Notes under the pieces: model-generated | Told to the model about the DNA's origin: nothing | Database searches by the model: none | Seen by the model: only the letters and a program-made list of their open reading frames with translations | Position numbers and translations under genes: made by a program | Shown: positions 10,513 through 20,532 of the stretch, piece by piece | How the letters are laid out: every line of letters starts with the position of its first letter | Numbering within the stretch: position 1 is the first letter of the stretch | DNA from: Saccharomycopsis fibuligera x Saccharomycopsis cf. fibuligera | Taxonomy: Eukaryota; Ascomycota; Saccharomycetes; Ascoideales; Saccharomycopsidaceae | DNA: 64,000 bases | Assembly (NCBI GenBank): GCA_001936135.1 | Contig: CP012810.1 | Coordinates: forward strand, 1,178,001 to 1,242,000 | Direction of reading: 5' to 3'

Positions 10513-12364
10513 ATAGCCATTGGTCGGGGTTAACTAGCCAAGACGGATGATATCAGAGTAAGTTATTATTGCAACTGAAAACCTAGCACTTAAAACAGTG
10601 GTATTTGTAGTGGTGTATATGGCTAGTTTCTGGCAAACAATACCCAAAAGAGATGAGCGAAAAGCTTGGTTATTAAGAGAAAAAAAACGTAAAACAAAAC
10701 AGATAAAAGTAAAACAGAGTAAAAAAAAAAAAAATAAAAAAAACACACACACACAGTGTTAAGGTACTATACAAACTTTTGTCAGCTTTGTTTAAAACAC
10801 GGCCGGGCATTAGCCACTTTTTCCGGAAATTACCGTTTACAGAATGGAAAACTAGAAAAAGCGAAATTTCGGTTTCTATTTGCTGCCAAGAACTGCCACA
10901 ATCGGCACCTCGCTGCTACCTCGGATATTAACGCTTTAGGTACGGTAATATCCGAGGTAGCAGCGAGGTGCCGATTACGGCAGTTACAGACAGCGGATAT
11001 AAGTTGTTGCCCCGATGGCTACAAAAAACTATAGTTTATATATTAGTAAATGATGGTATACTATATCACATTCAAGACGGAATTTCGTATTCTGCAATTC
11101 AGTGAGCGGCAATAATGGTAAAGCATCGCTGTATTATTTCATGTGAATGATCAAAAGCGGTGGCGATTAAAATACACTTGCTGAATAATTGTTTAAATTG
11201 CAAGTGGAGATATCGGAATCGGAATATTGGGCAATAGTTGTCCTGTCTATTGTGCTAATTTTTTACGACTTGTTAAATCACTAAAATTATTAATTCAGTG
11301 TAGGACTAGAATTGCCAGGCTACCAAACTAGTTAAGGATTTAGCAGAATAAAACCGAATTCCAATTACATTCCATTAAACTATCCGGAAAAGCGATTTGT
11401 CTTGATGAGGAGTATTATATTAATAATGTGGATTATAGGGGCCGGAAAGTAAGTCTATGTTACTTGCCAAATAACTTGAATGGGATTATTTCATTCACTT
11501 GATGTGTTAGGGGCTCTTAGGGCTAATATGTTTAATATGTTATCGTCGTGCGTTTTGCTCTTTAGTAATGTTTTACTCTAATAACATTGTAATTCGTAGG
11601 TTGAAGATTCTAGCTACCACGGAAATAGTTATGGAGCAAAATTAATTAAAGGAAGAAAACAGTGGGAATGGTAAAAGACGCAATAAGATAGTAAAAGAAA
11701 ATAGGGTACAAACGAATAGAATAGACTAAATCAAGCAGATGCAGATCAAGCCGAAGGGTATGCCATTTTATTAGTACTAATATTATTGTATGGTATGCAC
11801 CATACCTTAACTAACATACTAACTAACAGTACAATTCGGTATAAATTAAAACATATATTGAGCAAAGATGTATTAAGTACAAAGTAATCAAACAATTCAC
11901 AGAAATTATCTCTATTTAAATATTTAACTCAGAAAGTGTCAAAGTTCTAAAAATAACTCACTAGAAAACTGTAGAAGAATTGGGAGACTTTATACTTAGT
12001 GTCCAAAAAAAGAACTAATGTTGATCAGACCATCAAAAACAGAAGCATAGAGTAGGATGGAAAGGGATGGAAAAGGATGGAAAGCGGAGATGAGGGCTAG
12101 ACCCTGGTTTAAGCTGGTATGGCGTATTGGTATTATACTTATGTTACAGGGCAGTGCATACAGTGTACTGTTCCAATAGAATGGGTAGTGAAACTAATAG
12201 GGTGATTACGAATCATGATCCCTTCCAGCAAACAACAGTTATCGTTTTGCACCGCACATTGGACCTTGTTTTTTTGATATTTAATTCAAGTTTATGAATA
12301 TCGATGTAACGATTTGAGTGAGTTTCTTTGACTAGGGCTTCAACTTCGGTCAAGCTATTTCACT
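10513..12364. other. Divergent intergenic region between SNG1-like and MCH-like genes
   Basis: About 1.85 kb without a supported gene, shared by two divergent membrane-protein genes. It contains the long inverted repeat at 10891-10985, a 7-bp-arm hairpin at 11788-11805, intron-like signals at 11758-11829, and three copies of a GGATGGAAA-type repeat at about 12054-12084. Confidence 0.5.
10891..10985. repeat. 40-bp near-perfect inverted repeat (hairpin)
   Basis: Left arm 10891-10930 and right arm 10946-10985 are reverse complements over 40 positions with two mismatches (CA against GT). The loop is 15 nt (10931-10945). The arms are far less AT-rich than their surroundings. Both arms contain the CGG-type core CTCGGATATTA. 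No terminal target-site duplication or second copy was noticed in this window. Confidence 0.9.
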
Positions 12365-13978
12365 ATGAGCTCAGGTAACAACCCTTTGAGAAATGTGTTG
12401 AAAGACTCAAAGTTAATCAGTACAACGTTAGTACTGGACCACAGCATCAAACTCAAAAGAATTTTTGCAAAAGGTTCCACTTCTAATGTCCTCAGAGACT
12501 CCGAAAGACCAGACAATAATTCGGCGACAAATGTGAACAACAACAACAACAACAATTACAATTACAATAATGATTACATCACCGAGCGGACAGTGCATAA
12601 TTTAAGCCTGAGTGCGGCTGATGATGCAGAAAACTTGACCATAAACATCGATGATGGCAATTCTACTTCCAATGCTGATACCGATATGGCCTTCCCCGAT
12701 GGCGGTGTCAAGGCCTGGCTTTGCGTCCTTGGATCATTTCTTGGTCTAACCACCACCTATGGCCTAGTCAACAGCACTTCTGCCATCGAGACTTACATTT
12801 CTCATAACCAATTAGCCACCGACTCTGCGTCTACTGTTGGCTGGGTATTCTCAATTTATTTTTTTGTTTCTCTAGTGTTTGGCATCTTTGCGGGTACTTT
12901 GTTTGACCATCATGGACCAAGGGTCTTAATTGCCATTGGCACTGTGTTGACCTTTGCCGGGGTATTCGCGATGGGCAATTGTACTACCATTTATCAATTC
13001 ATTATTGCGTTGGCAATGATTGCTGGCCTTGGTTACGCGGTGCAAGCTACTGCATTGGTGGGGATAATTTCTCATTATTTTTTTAAGCGTCGAGGGTTGG
13101 CTATTGGTCTTGCTACGATGGGGGCGTCTTTTGGCGGGGCGATTTTCCCAGTGATGCTTCGTGTATTGTATTCTCGGCTAGGGTTTGTTTGGGCAATGAG
13201 AGTTTTTGCGTTTGTGCTTATGATTTTGAATTTGGGTGCTGTGGTGTTGATTACTCCTCGGTTTTTGCCATCATCAACAGTAAGTGGGGGGTCTACACAA
13301 AGTAACCAAGAGGAACAAAGAACCTCGTCTTCTTCTTTGACACAACAATTGAAAGATTATTTCGGCACCATGGTGGATTTCAATGCTTTCAAAGACCCGC
13401 GGTTCTTATATTGTACCATTGGCATAACTTTTGCCGAAATGTTTCTCATGTGTTCCATGACATACCTTGGCTCTTACGCTTTATTTACTGGCGAATCAGA
13501 AAACAGTGCCTATTTGCTCATTACCATTTGTAATGCCATGGGAATACTTGCTAGAGCATTAGCAGGTTATGCTTCTGACAAGCTAGGCAATTTTAACCTC
13601 ATGACAGCAATGATGTTTGCCGCAAGCTTGTTTTGCTTGATTATTTGGCTTCCCTTTGGCCGCTATACTGGTGGATTGTATGCCTTTTCGGTGGCTTATG
13701 GCCTATTTACTCCTGCGGTGTTGAGTTTAGCCTCGCTTTGCGTTAGCCAAATCTCAAGAGTGGAAGATTTCGGTAAACGCTTTGCTACTTGCTATTTGGT
13801 GGTGGCATTCGCGGTATTGGCGGGGATTCCACTTTCGGGGCTTTTTATTGGTAAGCAGCCAACTAATAGTGGTTATTCCAAGTTTATTGTGTTTATTTCC
13901 ATGCTTGGGTTCTTGAGTGTTGGTTTTTTGATAGCTTCACGGTGGTATGCAGTGAAGTTGCGGTTGTGTATCTACTGA
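12365..13978 (+). CDS. MFS transporter, monocarboxylate-porter-like (MCH family)
   Basis: A 537-residue major facilitator of the fungal MCT/MCH group, which includes S. cerevisiae Mch2, Mch4, Esbp6 and the riboflavin carrier Mch5. About 105 hydrophilic, Asn-rich cytosolic residues precede the family opening FPDGGVKAWLCVLGSF. Twelve membrane helices follow, with a cytosolic loop at about residues 302-330. The RRGLAIGLATMGASFGGAIFP stretch in helices 4-5 is characteristic. Substrate cannot be told from sequence: monocarboxylates are the family name, but several yeast members do not carry them and one carries riboflavin. The ATG at 12365 is the first in frame. It may sit in the plasma membrane or the vacuole. 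Confidence 0.85.
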   Translation: MSSGNNPLRNVLKDSKLISTTLVLDHSIKLKRIFAKGSTSNVLRDSERPDNNSATNVNNNNNNNYNYNNDYITERTVHNLSLSAADDAENLTINIDDGNSTSNADTDMAFPDGGVKAWLCVLGSFLGLTTTYGLVNSTSAIETYISHNQLATDSASTVGWVFSIYFFVSLVFGIFAGTLFDHHGPRVLIAIGTVLTFAGVFAMGNCTTIYQFIIALAMIAGLGYAVQATALVGIISHYFFKRRGLAIGLATMGASFGGAIFPVMLRVLYSRLGFVWAMRVFAFVLMILNLGAVVLITPRFLPSSTVSGGSTQSNQEEQRTSSSSLTQQLKDYFGTMVDFNAFKDPRFLYCTIGITFAEMFLMCSMTYLGSYALFTGESENSAYLLITICNAMGILARALAGYASDKLGNFNLMTAMMFAASLFCLIIWLPFGRYTGGLYAFSVAYGLFTPAVLSLASLCVSQISRVEDFGKRFATCYLVVAFAVLAGIPLSGLFIGKQPTNSGYSKFIVFISMLGFLSVGFLIASRWYAVKLRLCIY

Positions 13979-15149
13979 CTTGCTGGTAAAGAGAACTATA
14001 CTCTTAGGTTGGAAGCAGGGGCAATACTGTTCTCAAAATAGCTACTACTTTATTGCGACGGCCGTTGTCTTGCTTTTGGAACCCTTTGGAACCCTTTGGT
14101 ACCCTTTGGTACCCTTTGGTACCCTTTGGTACCCTTTGGTACCCTTTGGAACCCTTTGGTACCCTTTGGTACCCTTTGGTACCCTTTGGTACCCTTTGGT
14201 ACCCTTTGGCCACCTCTGGCCTCTGTAGATGCGTTGGCTCTGCCCACGTCCATGTTATGTTTGCCGCTTAGCATGATGATGCACAGGCGATGGCAGCAGA
14301 TTAACCATGCTGCTTAATGCATAGATAGACCGACTGTCGCATCTCTAAGCGTCATATACACTCTTATACTACTAAACGCACACACGTACCAATGGGGCGG
14401 GAATATCACGTGCGATGGGCTTAGCTCATCGCTGATCGCTCAACGATACACTACAGTGTTCTACTATATACACACACAATCACACAGTGCAGGCTAGATA
14501 AAGTACAATACAACCGTCTGAGGGTGCTTAGTTCTCGTCTCCAGCGAAGCAACTTGCTTAGTCTTTTCTTTTTGCTTCAACAGACTATCCTCTACTCATC
14601 TCAGTGTACTGCGGTAGCTACCAATCATCCACCATTAAGCTCCCCCCAGATCAGCAACCGCGCAACGTTGTCTTCCTCCACTAGCGCTACCTATTTACAG
14701 TTAGTTAGTTGCCTTGCGCTCTCTACTACTATAGTGTACTTACTTGCATCATCGCATCGTGTTTTGCGCTCAAGTGTGCGGTCTGAATCTGGTTTTTCCT
14801 GATTTGCCTTCTTTTTTTTTTTTTTTTTTTATATATATATTTTTTTAACGTTAACGGTTCTGATCTGCGCTGGTGGCCTCAACTTGTGAATTAGATCTAA
14901 TTGCCCGCCATTTGAATCAGAGTCCCAAGCCATATTATCCTTTCCTAGAACTTCTCTTCTGCTCTGCTACAAGCTCTATATCACTTTGTGGCGTTGATAT
15001 ACACTACCTGTTCCCATTACAGTCTCCAAACCGCGCTGCGCTTTAAGGGTCCATTTTAGTGGCGGATATCATCTATTCTTTCAAACCTATAGCATTACCG
15101 GGGCGCTCATAAACTACACCTCTTGAGTCAGATCAACCAACAACTCATC
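13979..15149. other. Intergenic region with minisatellite and promoter of the next gene
   Basis: Apart from the minisatellite, the region has a CCAAT box near 14390 and an E-box CACGTG at 14407-14412. A poly-T run lies at about 14811-14830. Its right part is the likely promoter of the unknown gene at 15150. No further coding potential was seen. Confidence 0.5.
14081..14210. repeat. Minisatellite, 13 units of 10 bp
   Basis: Exactly 13 tandem units of ACCCTTTGGT run from 14081 to 14210; units 1 and 7 end in GGA and the last in GGC. Each GGT-to-ACC junction makes the palindrome GGTACC. The array starts about 100 bp after the stop of the MCH-like gene and is much more GC-rich than its surroundings. 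All frames are open through it on both strands, so apparent ORFs here are artefacts of the repeat. Confidence 0.97.
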
Positions 15150-16730
15150 ATGTCGCATCAGTTCCATTCTGCTAACGAGCAGCAACAGCAACAGCATTCC
15201 CACTACCATCATCAGCGCCAACAGAGCCTTTTATCAAGTATCAGTGCTTATGATTTGTCTTCAAACACTTTATCCAACTTAAGCAACAGTAACATTAATT
15301 CCGAATGGGTGCTTTTTGATCCTTCTTCTGATGAGGAAAATGATATATTGTCGTCTTCGTACAGTCGAGGACTGTCTTCTAATAACGGTGATAATGATGC
15401 TGTTGTGCAACAGACGGCTGCCACGGCAGAGGATGATGAAGAGAAAAGTAATAATGATTACGACAATGATTATGAAGCAAAGCTTTCAAAGTTAAACGGT
15501 AGTGGAGGTGATCAGCAAAATAACACAGACAATTATTACCAGAGAATATTGAATAATGAAAGAAATGGTCAATACAATAGTCGCAAATTCAGCATTAGTC
15601 GACATAATCAAATTAAAAACAATATTGACGACGACGACGACGACGAAGAAGATGACCAGTCATTAGTTAATATTTTGCTAACTTCAAAGCATCGTCAAAG
15701 AAGTGCTCCTGATCTCACCACAACTTCCAGGAAAAGTCCCAAGCTTAAATTACAAGTACCACATCATGATGGATCTGGTCTTTTCCAGGACGCATTACTT
15801 GTAAGAAATCGAAATTCATTTGCTTCATTGAAAGATCGTATTAATGATTGGCAACAAGACCAAGCAGCTAGCTTGTTAAAAGAGCGACAGAAACATTCAT
15901 TAGTACGGAGATTAAGCGAATCTTCATCAAATACCAACGAATTAGCTGAAAGTTGGGGCATTGATAACCATGCTCATTTCTATTCTTCTACAAACATGAA
16001 TGAATTGCATGAATCTTCCAAAAAGCAAAAGCGGACATCCTTCAAAAGAAATGCCATCAGCAATGGCAAAGATTTCAAGAACTTGCTAAATAATAACAAT
16101 AATACTCGCAAAACCGCTAGATTTTATGGCGATTATTTGTTTAAAGGTTTAAATGAGCATGATTTAAACAAGGTGAAAACCAAAGCTAAGGAATTTTCTA
16201 CAAGCTTGACAACTGATGCAAAGGACAAAGATCTTGCTGATACTACCAACGGTACTGCAGAAAATACATTTAGAAATACTCTTAGTAATAAATCATCGCT
16301 TTTCTCCAACCCACTATTGAAACCGTTGCTATTGTCGACTTTCTTGATCAATAGACAATTATACAGTGATCATGGATCCGGCAGTGGTAGTGGCGGCGTT
16401 ATGGGAGTTAGCAGTAATGTGAATTCAGGATCGGGAACTGGATTGTCGAGCAACGCAATTGCCAATATTATTCGCAACAGCAACAATAATGGAAATATTA
16501 ACGATATCAATGGTGGCTTCAACCGACATCAAAGCAATCCAGATTTGAATGACTTGAACGGACTAAATGATATGGCTAGAACAGTTTCAGCGGAAAATAA
16601 CGAGAATGAGTTTTTTTGGGAAAACGACGCACAGAGTTTGTACTCCTCGAGGTTGAGTGTTGCGTCTTCTTCGATTTCTTCGTCTTCTCAATTTTGGCAT
16701 AATGGGGAAAGTTGGGGAGAGGTAATATGA
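15150..16730 (+). CDS. Low-complexity Asn/Ser/Asp-rich protein, unknown
   Basis: I do not recognise the family. The 526-residue product is mostly disordered: a His/Gln-rich start, acidic Asp/Glu runs (about residues 160-170), Asn runs and a Gly/Ser tract near residue 410. More conserved-looking islands are SEWVLFDPSSDEE (about 52-64), LVRNRNSFASLKDRINDW (about 219-236) and LVRRLSESSSNTNELAESWG (about 252-271). The tail ends GESWGEVI. ESWG occurs twice, and the tail has the W-x-x-V pattern, after an acidic residue, of an Atg8-interacting motif; this is only a pattern match. The first ATG is at 15150. Many Ser sites near Arg suggest a phosphorylated regulator. A 19-bp palindrome follows the stop codon. 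Confidence 0.75.
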   Translation: MSHQFHSANEQQQQQHSHYHHQRQQSLLSSISAYDLSSNTLSNLSNSNINSEWVLFDPSSDEENDILSSSYSRGLSSNNGDNDAVVQQTAATAEDDEEKSNNDYDNDYEAKLSKLNGSGGDQQNNTDNYYQRILNNERNGQYNSRKFSISRHNQIKNNIDDDDDDEEDDQSLVNILLTSKHRQRSAPDLTTTSRKSPKLKLQVPHHDGSGLFQDALLVRNRNSFASLKDRINDWQQDQAASLLKERQKHSLVRRLSESSSNTNELAESWGIDNHAHFYSSTNMNELHESSKKQKRTSFKRNAISNGKDFKNLLNNNNNTRKTARFYGDYLFKGLNEHDLNKVKTKAKEFSTSLTTDAKDKDLADTTNGTAENTFRNTLSNKSSLFSNPLLKPLLLSTFLINRQLYSDHGSGSGSGGVMGVSSNVNSGSGTGLSSNAIANIIRNSNNNGNINDINGGFNRHQSNPDLNDLNGLNDMARTVSAENNENEFFWENDAQSLYSSRLSVASSSISSSSQFWHNGESWGEVI

Positions 16731-17595
16731 TGAGGATCACGATGTGACATCGTGACTGCTTATTTTTAATTTGGCTACACTCATGTGTGAAAATTGAGTG
16801 ATTTGTTGGTTGTCAGCCGGTTAGTCGGAGAGTCAATCAGTTAGTTAGCTGAAGCTAAGGGCCTATTAGCCCTAAAACGAACACTACCGTTAATAGCACC
16901 AAGCACCTTATAATGCGTTTGCGTTGTGTTGGCTGCTATCGGGTATGAGGTTGTTACATTTTATTTTCCGTGTCACATTCATGCATTGTTCAATGGTACA
17001 CTGTTATATCAGCAAGATTATTTTTTTATTAGTTTTTCATTAAATTTTTCAACTTTATGCAAGCAAATATTTTTTATATTCTGTTTTATTATTAAACTTT
17101 TATCCTTTTTTGTGGTTTAGTATCATTATTGTCGGTCTTTTTTTCTTTCTTGGGGCTTTTTGGAGAATAGTATGCATTTTAGGGGGGATTTCTTATTTAT
17201 TTATTTTTTTTTTTTGTGTGTGTTTGTATTTATTAGTGCTTGTACCACTCAACTGGTTATTTATGTTTTCAACTCTTACTTTTCGATTGATCTACCTTGT
17301 CTATTTATTATCTGGATGTACATTCTGTCAGGTTGATACTAGCGCCACTCTTGCCACTTGCGCTGGGAAAGACGAGGAATCACACTTACAAATGACCAAC
17401 TCGTTGGTATTGTCTGTCGCAAACTGTAAACTGTAAACCTTTTTCATTATATATATATATATATATATACATAGATATACATGTATTCATTTTAATTCAC
17501 GTGTGAATGAATGTTTCATTTCGACGCTTTGAATGTAAATACAAGCAAATCAAAGTTGGAGCTACTACATGGCCAATCGACGCAATTCGCGAAAC
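16731..17595. other. Convergent intergenic region
   Basis: This region lies between the unknown gene and the end of OPI3. It has a 19-bp odd palindrome at 16737-16755, T-rich DNA across 17020-17220 and an AT dinucleotide run at about 17450-17468. No gene was seen. Confidence 0.5.
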
Positions 17596-18561
17596 TCACT
17601 CGCTCTTCTTTTCGTTTGCCTTATCTCTAGCTTCTTTGGCAGCGTAGATCTTGGCGGTGAATGGCCTAAAGACAGGGGAAGGATGGTTAGTAAACTCAAA
17701 GTCAAGTCAAGCCAAGCCAAGTCAAGTCAAGTCAAGTCAAATATACATACTCTTCAAAAACCAAAGCCAAATTGTACATTGTATGCACAAACAACGTTGC
17801 AAACAAGCCCGCTGGTTTGCCGTACCATAAGGCGGTGCCCAAAAAGCACAATGCCGAGCCATGGTACATTGGGTTATCACTGACATTGAAGGGAAAGCCC
17901 GTGACTCTTTCGTCCATCAAGATGCCAAAGTAGTCGCCCAAGTAAGTCCCCGTTATGCCGAGAGCGTACATTGACGAAAGCACTAGGACATTGCCAAAGG
18001 CGAAGAGGGCAACGGCCACGTAGGTGGTCAAGTACGGGTATTGCGTGAGGAGCAACGTGGAGGTTGGCTGTTGTCTGAGGGCGTTTTCGTAGGTTAGGTC
18101 TCTAAGGATGCCGAGGGAGAAGATTGTGAATGCTAGCAAGTAGCAGCCTTTTTTTGGGGAGCCGGCTAACTTTGTAAGAAAGTGGGTTTTGTATTCTGGA
18201 TTGTCAGTGTTAGTAGTGTGGAAGTCGCGAAGCGATTTGGCAAAGCGATTTGGCAAAGCGATTGAGCACTGCAAAGCAGGGTTTAACATACCTAGTCTAG
18301 CAACGGTATTCCAAAAGATTGGGTTGAAGGCAATGAATGCCAATGCGTCTGTGTGTTGCGAGTTAGCGAATTGTGGGTTGTGCGAAATATCGAGAGCAAA
18401 GCGAGTACAAACTAGTTGTGTCAAGCATGAGCTAACCGGAGATAGCAAAGATAAAAGAATAGGGACATACAGGCAAGAGAAGGGTTGGAGAAGTCAATGT
18501 CTGCGGCAAGGGCATTGACGGTGGACGTGATGTGGATATAGGCCTTGTCGAGGAAGCTCAT
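17596..18561 (-). CDS. OPI3: Phospholipid N-methyltransferase, four exons
   Basis: Opi3 carries out the last methylations from phosphatidylethanolamine to phosphatidylcholine in the ER membrane. Exons (minus strand): 18471-18561, 18292-18348, 17751-18195, 17596-17665; introns 18349-18470, 18196-18291, 17666-17750. Each has a GTATGT donor, branch sites CGCTAAC, TACTAAC and TTACTAAC, and CAG or TAG acceptors. Splicing gives 220 residues (yeast 206) and restores FNPIFWNTVARLEYKTH and EEPFTAKIYA, both as in yeast Opi3. The core has LGITGTYLGDYFGILMDERV, GFPFNVSDNPMYHGS and GKPAGLF, which include the S-adenosylmethionine and lipid motifs of the family. Left unspliced, the long open frame would lack the true N- and C-termini. 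Intron 3 holds a pentanucleotide repeat (17701-17740) and intron 2 a 13-bp repeat. Confidence 0.95.
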
Positions 18562-18893
18562 TGTGGATGGATGGATAGCAGCAGATTGGCTACAGAGGCG
18601 AGGTGGGTGGTGGAAAACACGAAAGAAGAGTGAGTTGTGAATGTATTGATTGGGATGGGATGGGATGAGTTAGTTATATAGTGGTACAAGTAGTAAGTAA
18701 GTAAGTAAGAGTAGTGCTCAACAAACAAGCGCAGCATGTGAAAAACTGCGGTGAGTGAGTGAGTGAGTGAGTGAATGGGCGGCTGCTCTCTCTGGAGGGA
18801 AGCGAGCAGGGCACTGGACACACACACCAGGAAATATATACATATACATATATATATATATATACATATACATATAGTATACTGTGGCCAGCA
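18562..18893. promoter_or_regulatory. OPI3 upstream region
   Basis: This 332-bp gap lies between the PCC1 stop and the OPI3 start, both on the minus strand. It holds GAGT repeats (about 18750-18774) and an alternating TA/CATA tract (about 18834-18876). It must contain the OPI3 promoter. I could not identify a clear inositol-response element. Confidence 0.5.
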
Positions 18894-19232
18894 TCACTTG
18901 TCAAACTCGTCAAAGGTCTCAATCACGCTCTTCAAGGAGTCGATGGTGCTGTTGACGACTGTTCTGAGCACTCTGTCGCTGACGGCCGCCACTTGCACCA
19001 CAAGACTGGCGTCGCGGGTGGAGTAGAGCACCAGCACCTCGTTCTGCTTGAGGATGCGGTCGACAGCCATGGCCTGCTCTGCGATGGAGGCCTGTTTGGT
19101 GCTCTGGAAGGGAATGTTGAGAGTACTGGATGGAGGTGGTCAGTAAGTATGTTGGGAGGAGAGGAGAGGAGAGGAGAGGAGAGGAAAGGCAGAACACACA
19201 CACACACACACTTACATCTTGTAGTCGCTCAT
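18894..19232 (-). CDS. PCC1: EKC/KEOPS subunit Pcc1, two exons
   Basis: Pcc1 is the small dimerising subunit of the EKC/KEOPS complex, which makes the t6A modification of tRNA and affects transcription and telomeres. Exon 1 is 19216-19232 (17 bp) and exon 2 is 18894-19125; the 90-bp intron 19126-19215 has donor GTAAGT, branch TACTGAC and acceptor CAG. The spliced product has 82 residues (yeast 88) and reads MSDYKITLNIPFQSTKQASI at the start. The C-terminal half, VSDRVLRTVVNSTIDSLKSV, matches yeast DDRVLRVGVSSIIDSIKTI. The yeast gene is also spliced. The intron contains CA and GGAGA repeats. A 242-bp divergent promoter is shared with the RING gene. Confidence 0.93.
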
Positions 19233-19474
19233 GGCAGTGATCTGAGTAGGACGGTATCGCTGGTTGGGCTGTACTGGTTGTTGTACTTATTGTGGTGGTG
19301 TTGTAGTGTGTTGCAGTGTTGGTGATTGTCTTCTCTGCTTGAGATGGAAAAATTTGAATTTCTCATAACCGTTCAGTGCACAACGTATCGCCAGACTACT
19401 ACAACTACTACAACTACTACTACTACAACTACAACAACAAATACAGCACCACCACTACACCCAATACACACACC

Positions 19475-20249
19475 ATGTCGACCTACGACGGTATGTACCA
19501 CGCTCGCTTTGCTCTTCCTACGCTCGCCGTCTCGCCGTCTCGCCGTCTCCCCTGCTAACACCACTCCCCCAGCCGACCACAACATACCCTCCGCCACTCC
19601 AGGCCCCTCCAGTGGCAATGTCAACAACAGCAACCACCAGACTCTAAACGACGTCTTTCACAACTTCTTCCACACGGATAGTGGCTCCTCTGAACAGCTT
19701 CCCAGTCTAGACAACCACGAGGACACTACTCCCCGTGCTGCGCAGCTTAGAGCAATGTTCCAGTGAGTATCTATCTACCTGCCTACCTGCCTGCTGCATC
19801 TACACACACCACCTCTTTGAGATTCCTCTACTAACTCCCCATACAGAGCCCTAACCGCCCTTGGCCAGCAGTCCAACGAAAACTCTCTCCCCACCCAGCT
19901 AGCCTCCGAGATCCAGACCCTCCTATCGTCCGACCCTCGCGCCGGCAAGCCCGTGGCTTCACAGGGCGCCAGCGACGAGTTCATCGACAGCTTGGACAGA
20001 GTCTCCAAGAGGCAGCTCAAGCAGCGCCCATCACAAGCATGCCCCATATGTACCACGGATTTCCTCAGCGACGAGTTCCCGCTAGTGGTTGCTTTGCCCC
20101 ACTGTCAGCACTGGTTTGACTTGGAGTGCATCAGGCCCTGGTTGGGCATCAACGCTACTTGTCCGCTTTGCAGGGACGAGGTCACAAAGAAAAGGACGTT
20201 GGAGTTGCCCAGCGATGACGAAGAGGAGTTTGACGATATGTATGGCTGA
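19475..20249 (+). CDS. RING-H2 protein, YBR062C-like, three exons
   Basis: A likely E3 ubiquitin ligase related to S. cerevisiae YBR062C. Exons: 19475-19490 (16 bp), 19573-19762, 19847-20249; introns 19491-19572 (GTATGT, TGCTAAC, CAG) and 19763-19846 (GTGAGT, TACTAAC, CAG). The product has 202 residues (yeast 180). It begins MSTYD like YBR062C (MSTYE) and ends in the same MYG. The RING runs from CPICTTDF through LPHCQHWFDLECIRPWL to CPLCRDE, giving a C3H2C3 ligand set. The remainder is hydrophilic. Intron 1 has an 8-bp CTCGCCGT repeat. The leader before the ATG holds a CTA/CAA trinucleotide tract. Targets are not predictable from sequence. Confidence 0.92.
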
Positions 20250-20532
20250 AGAATGGCTCTTAGCTTCTGGCTCTTAGCTTTTGGCTACTTAGTGTATGTT
20301 ACGCGCTTGCGCCTGTATTGACAATATATATTCATACATTATGTGTGTGGTTTGACGCTTGTGGCGGTTGTAGAGCAATATTTTTTTTTTATGAGTGAGG
20401 CCCAAGCCCATTTATATTCAGTCTTTTACTAAACTATACGCATTCATTCATATATACATGTTCTATTATTTCCTTGCCAAAGTGTCGGCACCAGTCTCAC
20501 TGGGGGCACCAGTCTCACTGGGGGCACCACCC

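Noticed and set aside
10756-11034. A 92-codon plus-strand ORF with Cys and His residues
   Set aside because: It runs through both arms of the 40-bp inverted repeat, so part of its sequence is a mirror artefact; no family match.
13980-14317. Several overlapping ORFs on both strands with repeated GTLWYPLVPF-like or KGTKGYQRVP-like peptides
   Set aside because: They are created by the 10-bp minisatellite, which is free of stops in every frame; none has a plausible start or flanking coding sequence.
14524-14802. A 92-codon Ser/Leu-rich ORF in the promoter of the unknown gene
   Set aside because: It has no conserved look, and it lies where the leader and promoter of the 15150 gene are expected.
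18771-19325. A 184-codon plus-strand ORF opposite PCC1
   Set aside because: It is antisense to the spliced PCC1 gene and its frame includes TA and CA repeats; PCC1 on the minus strand explains the region.
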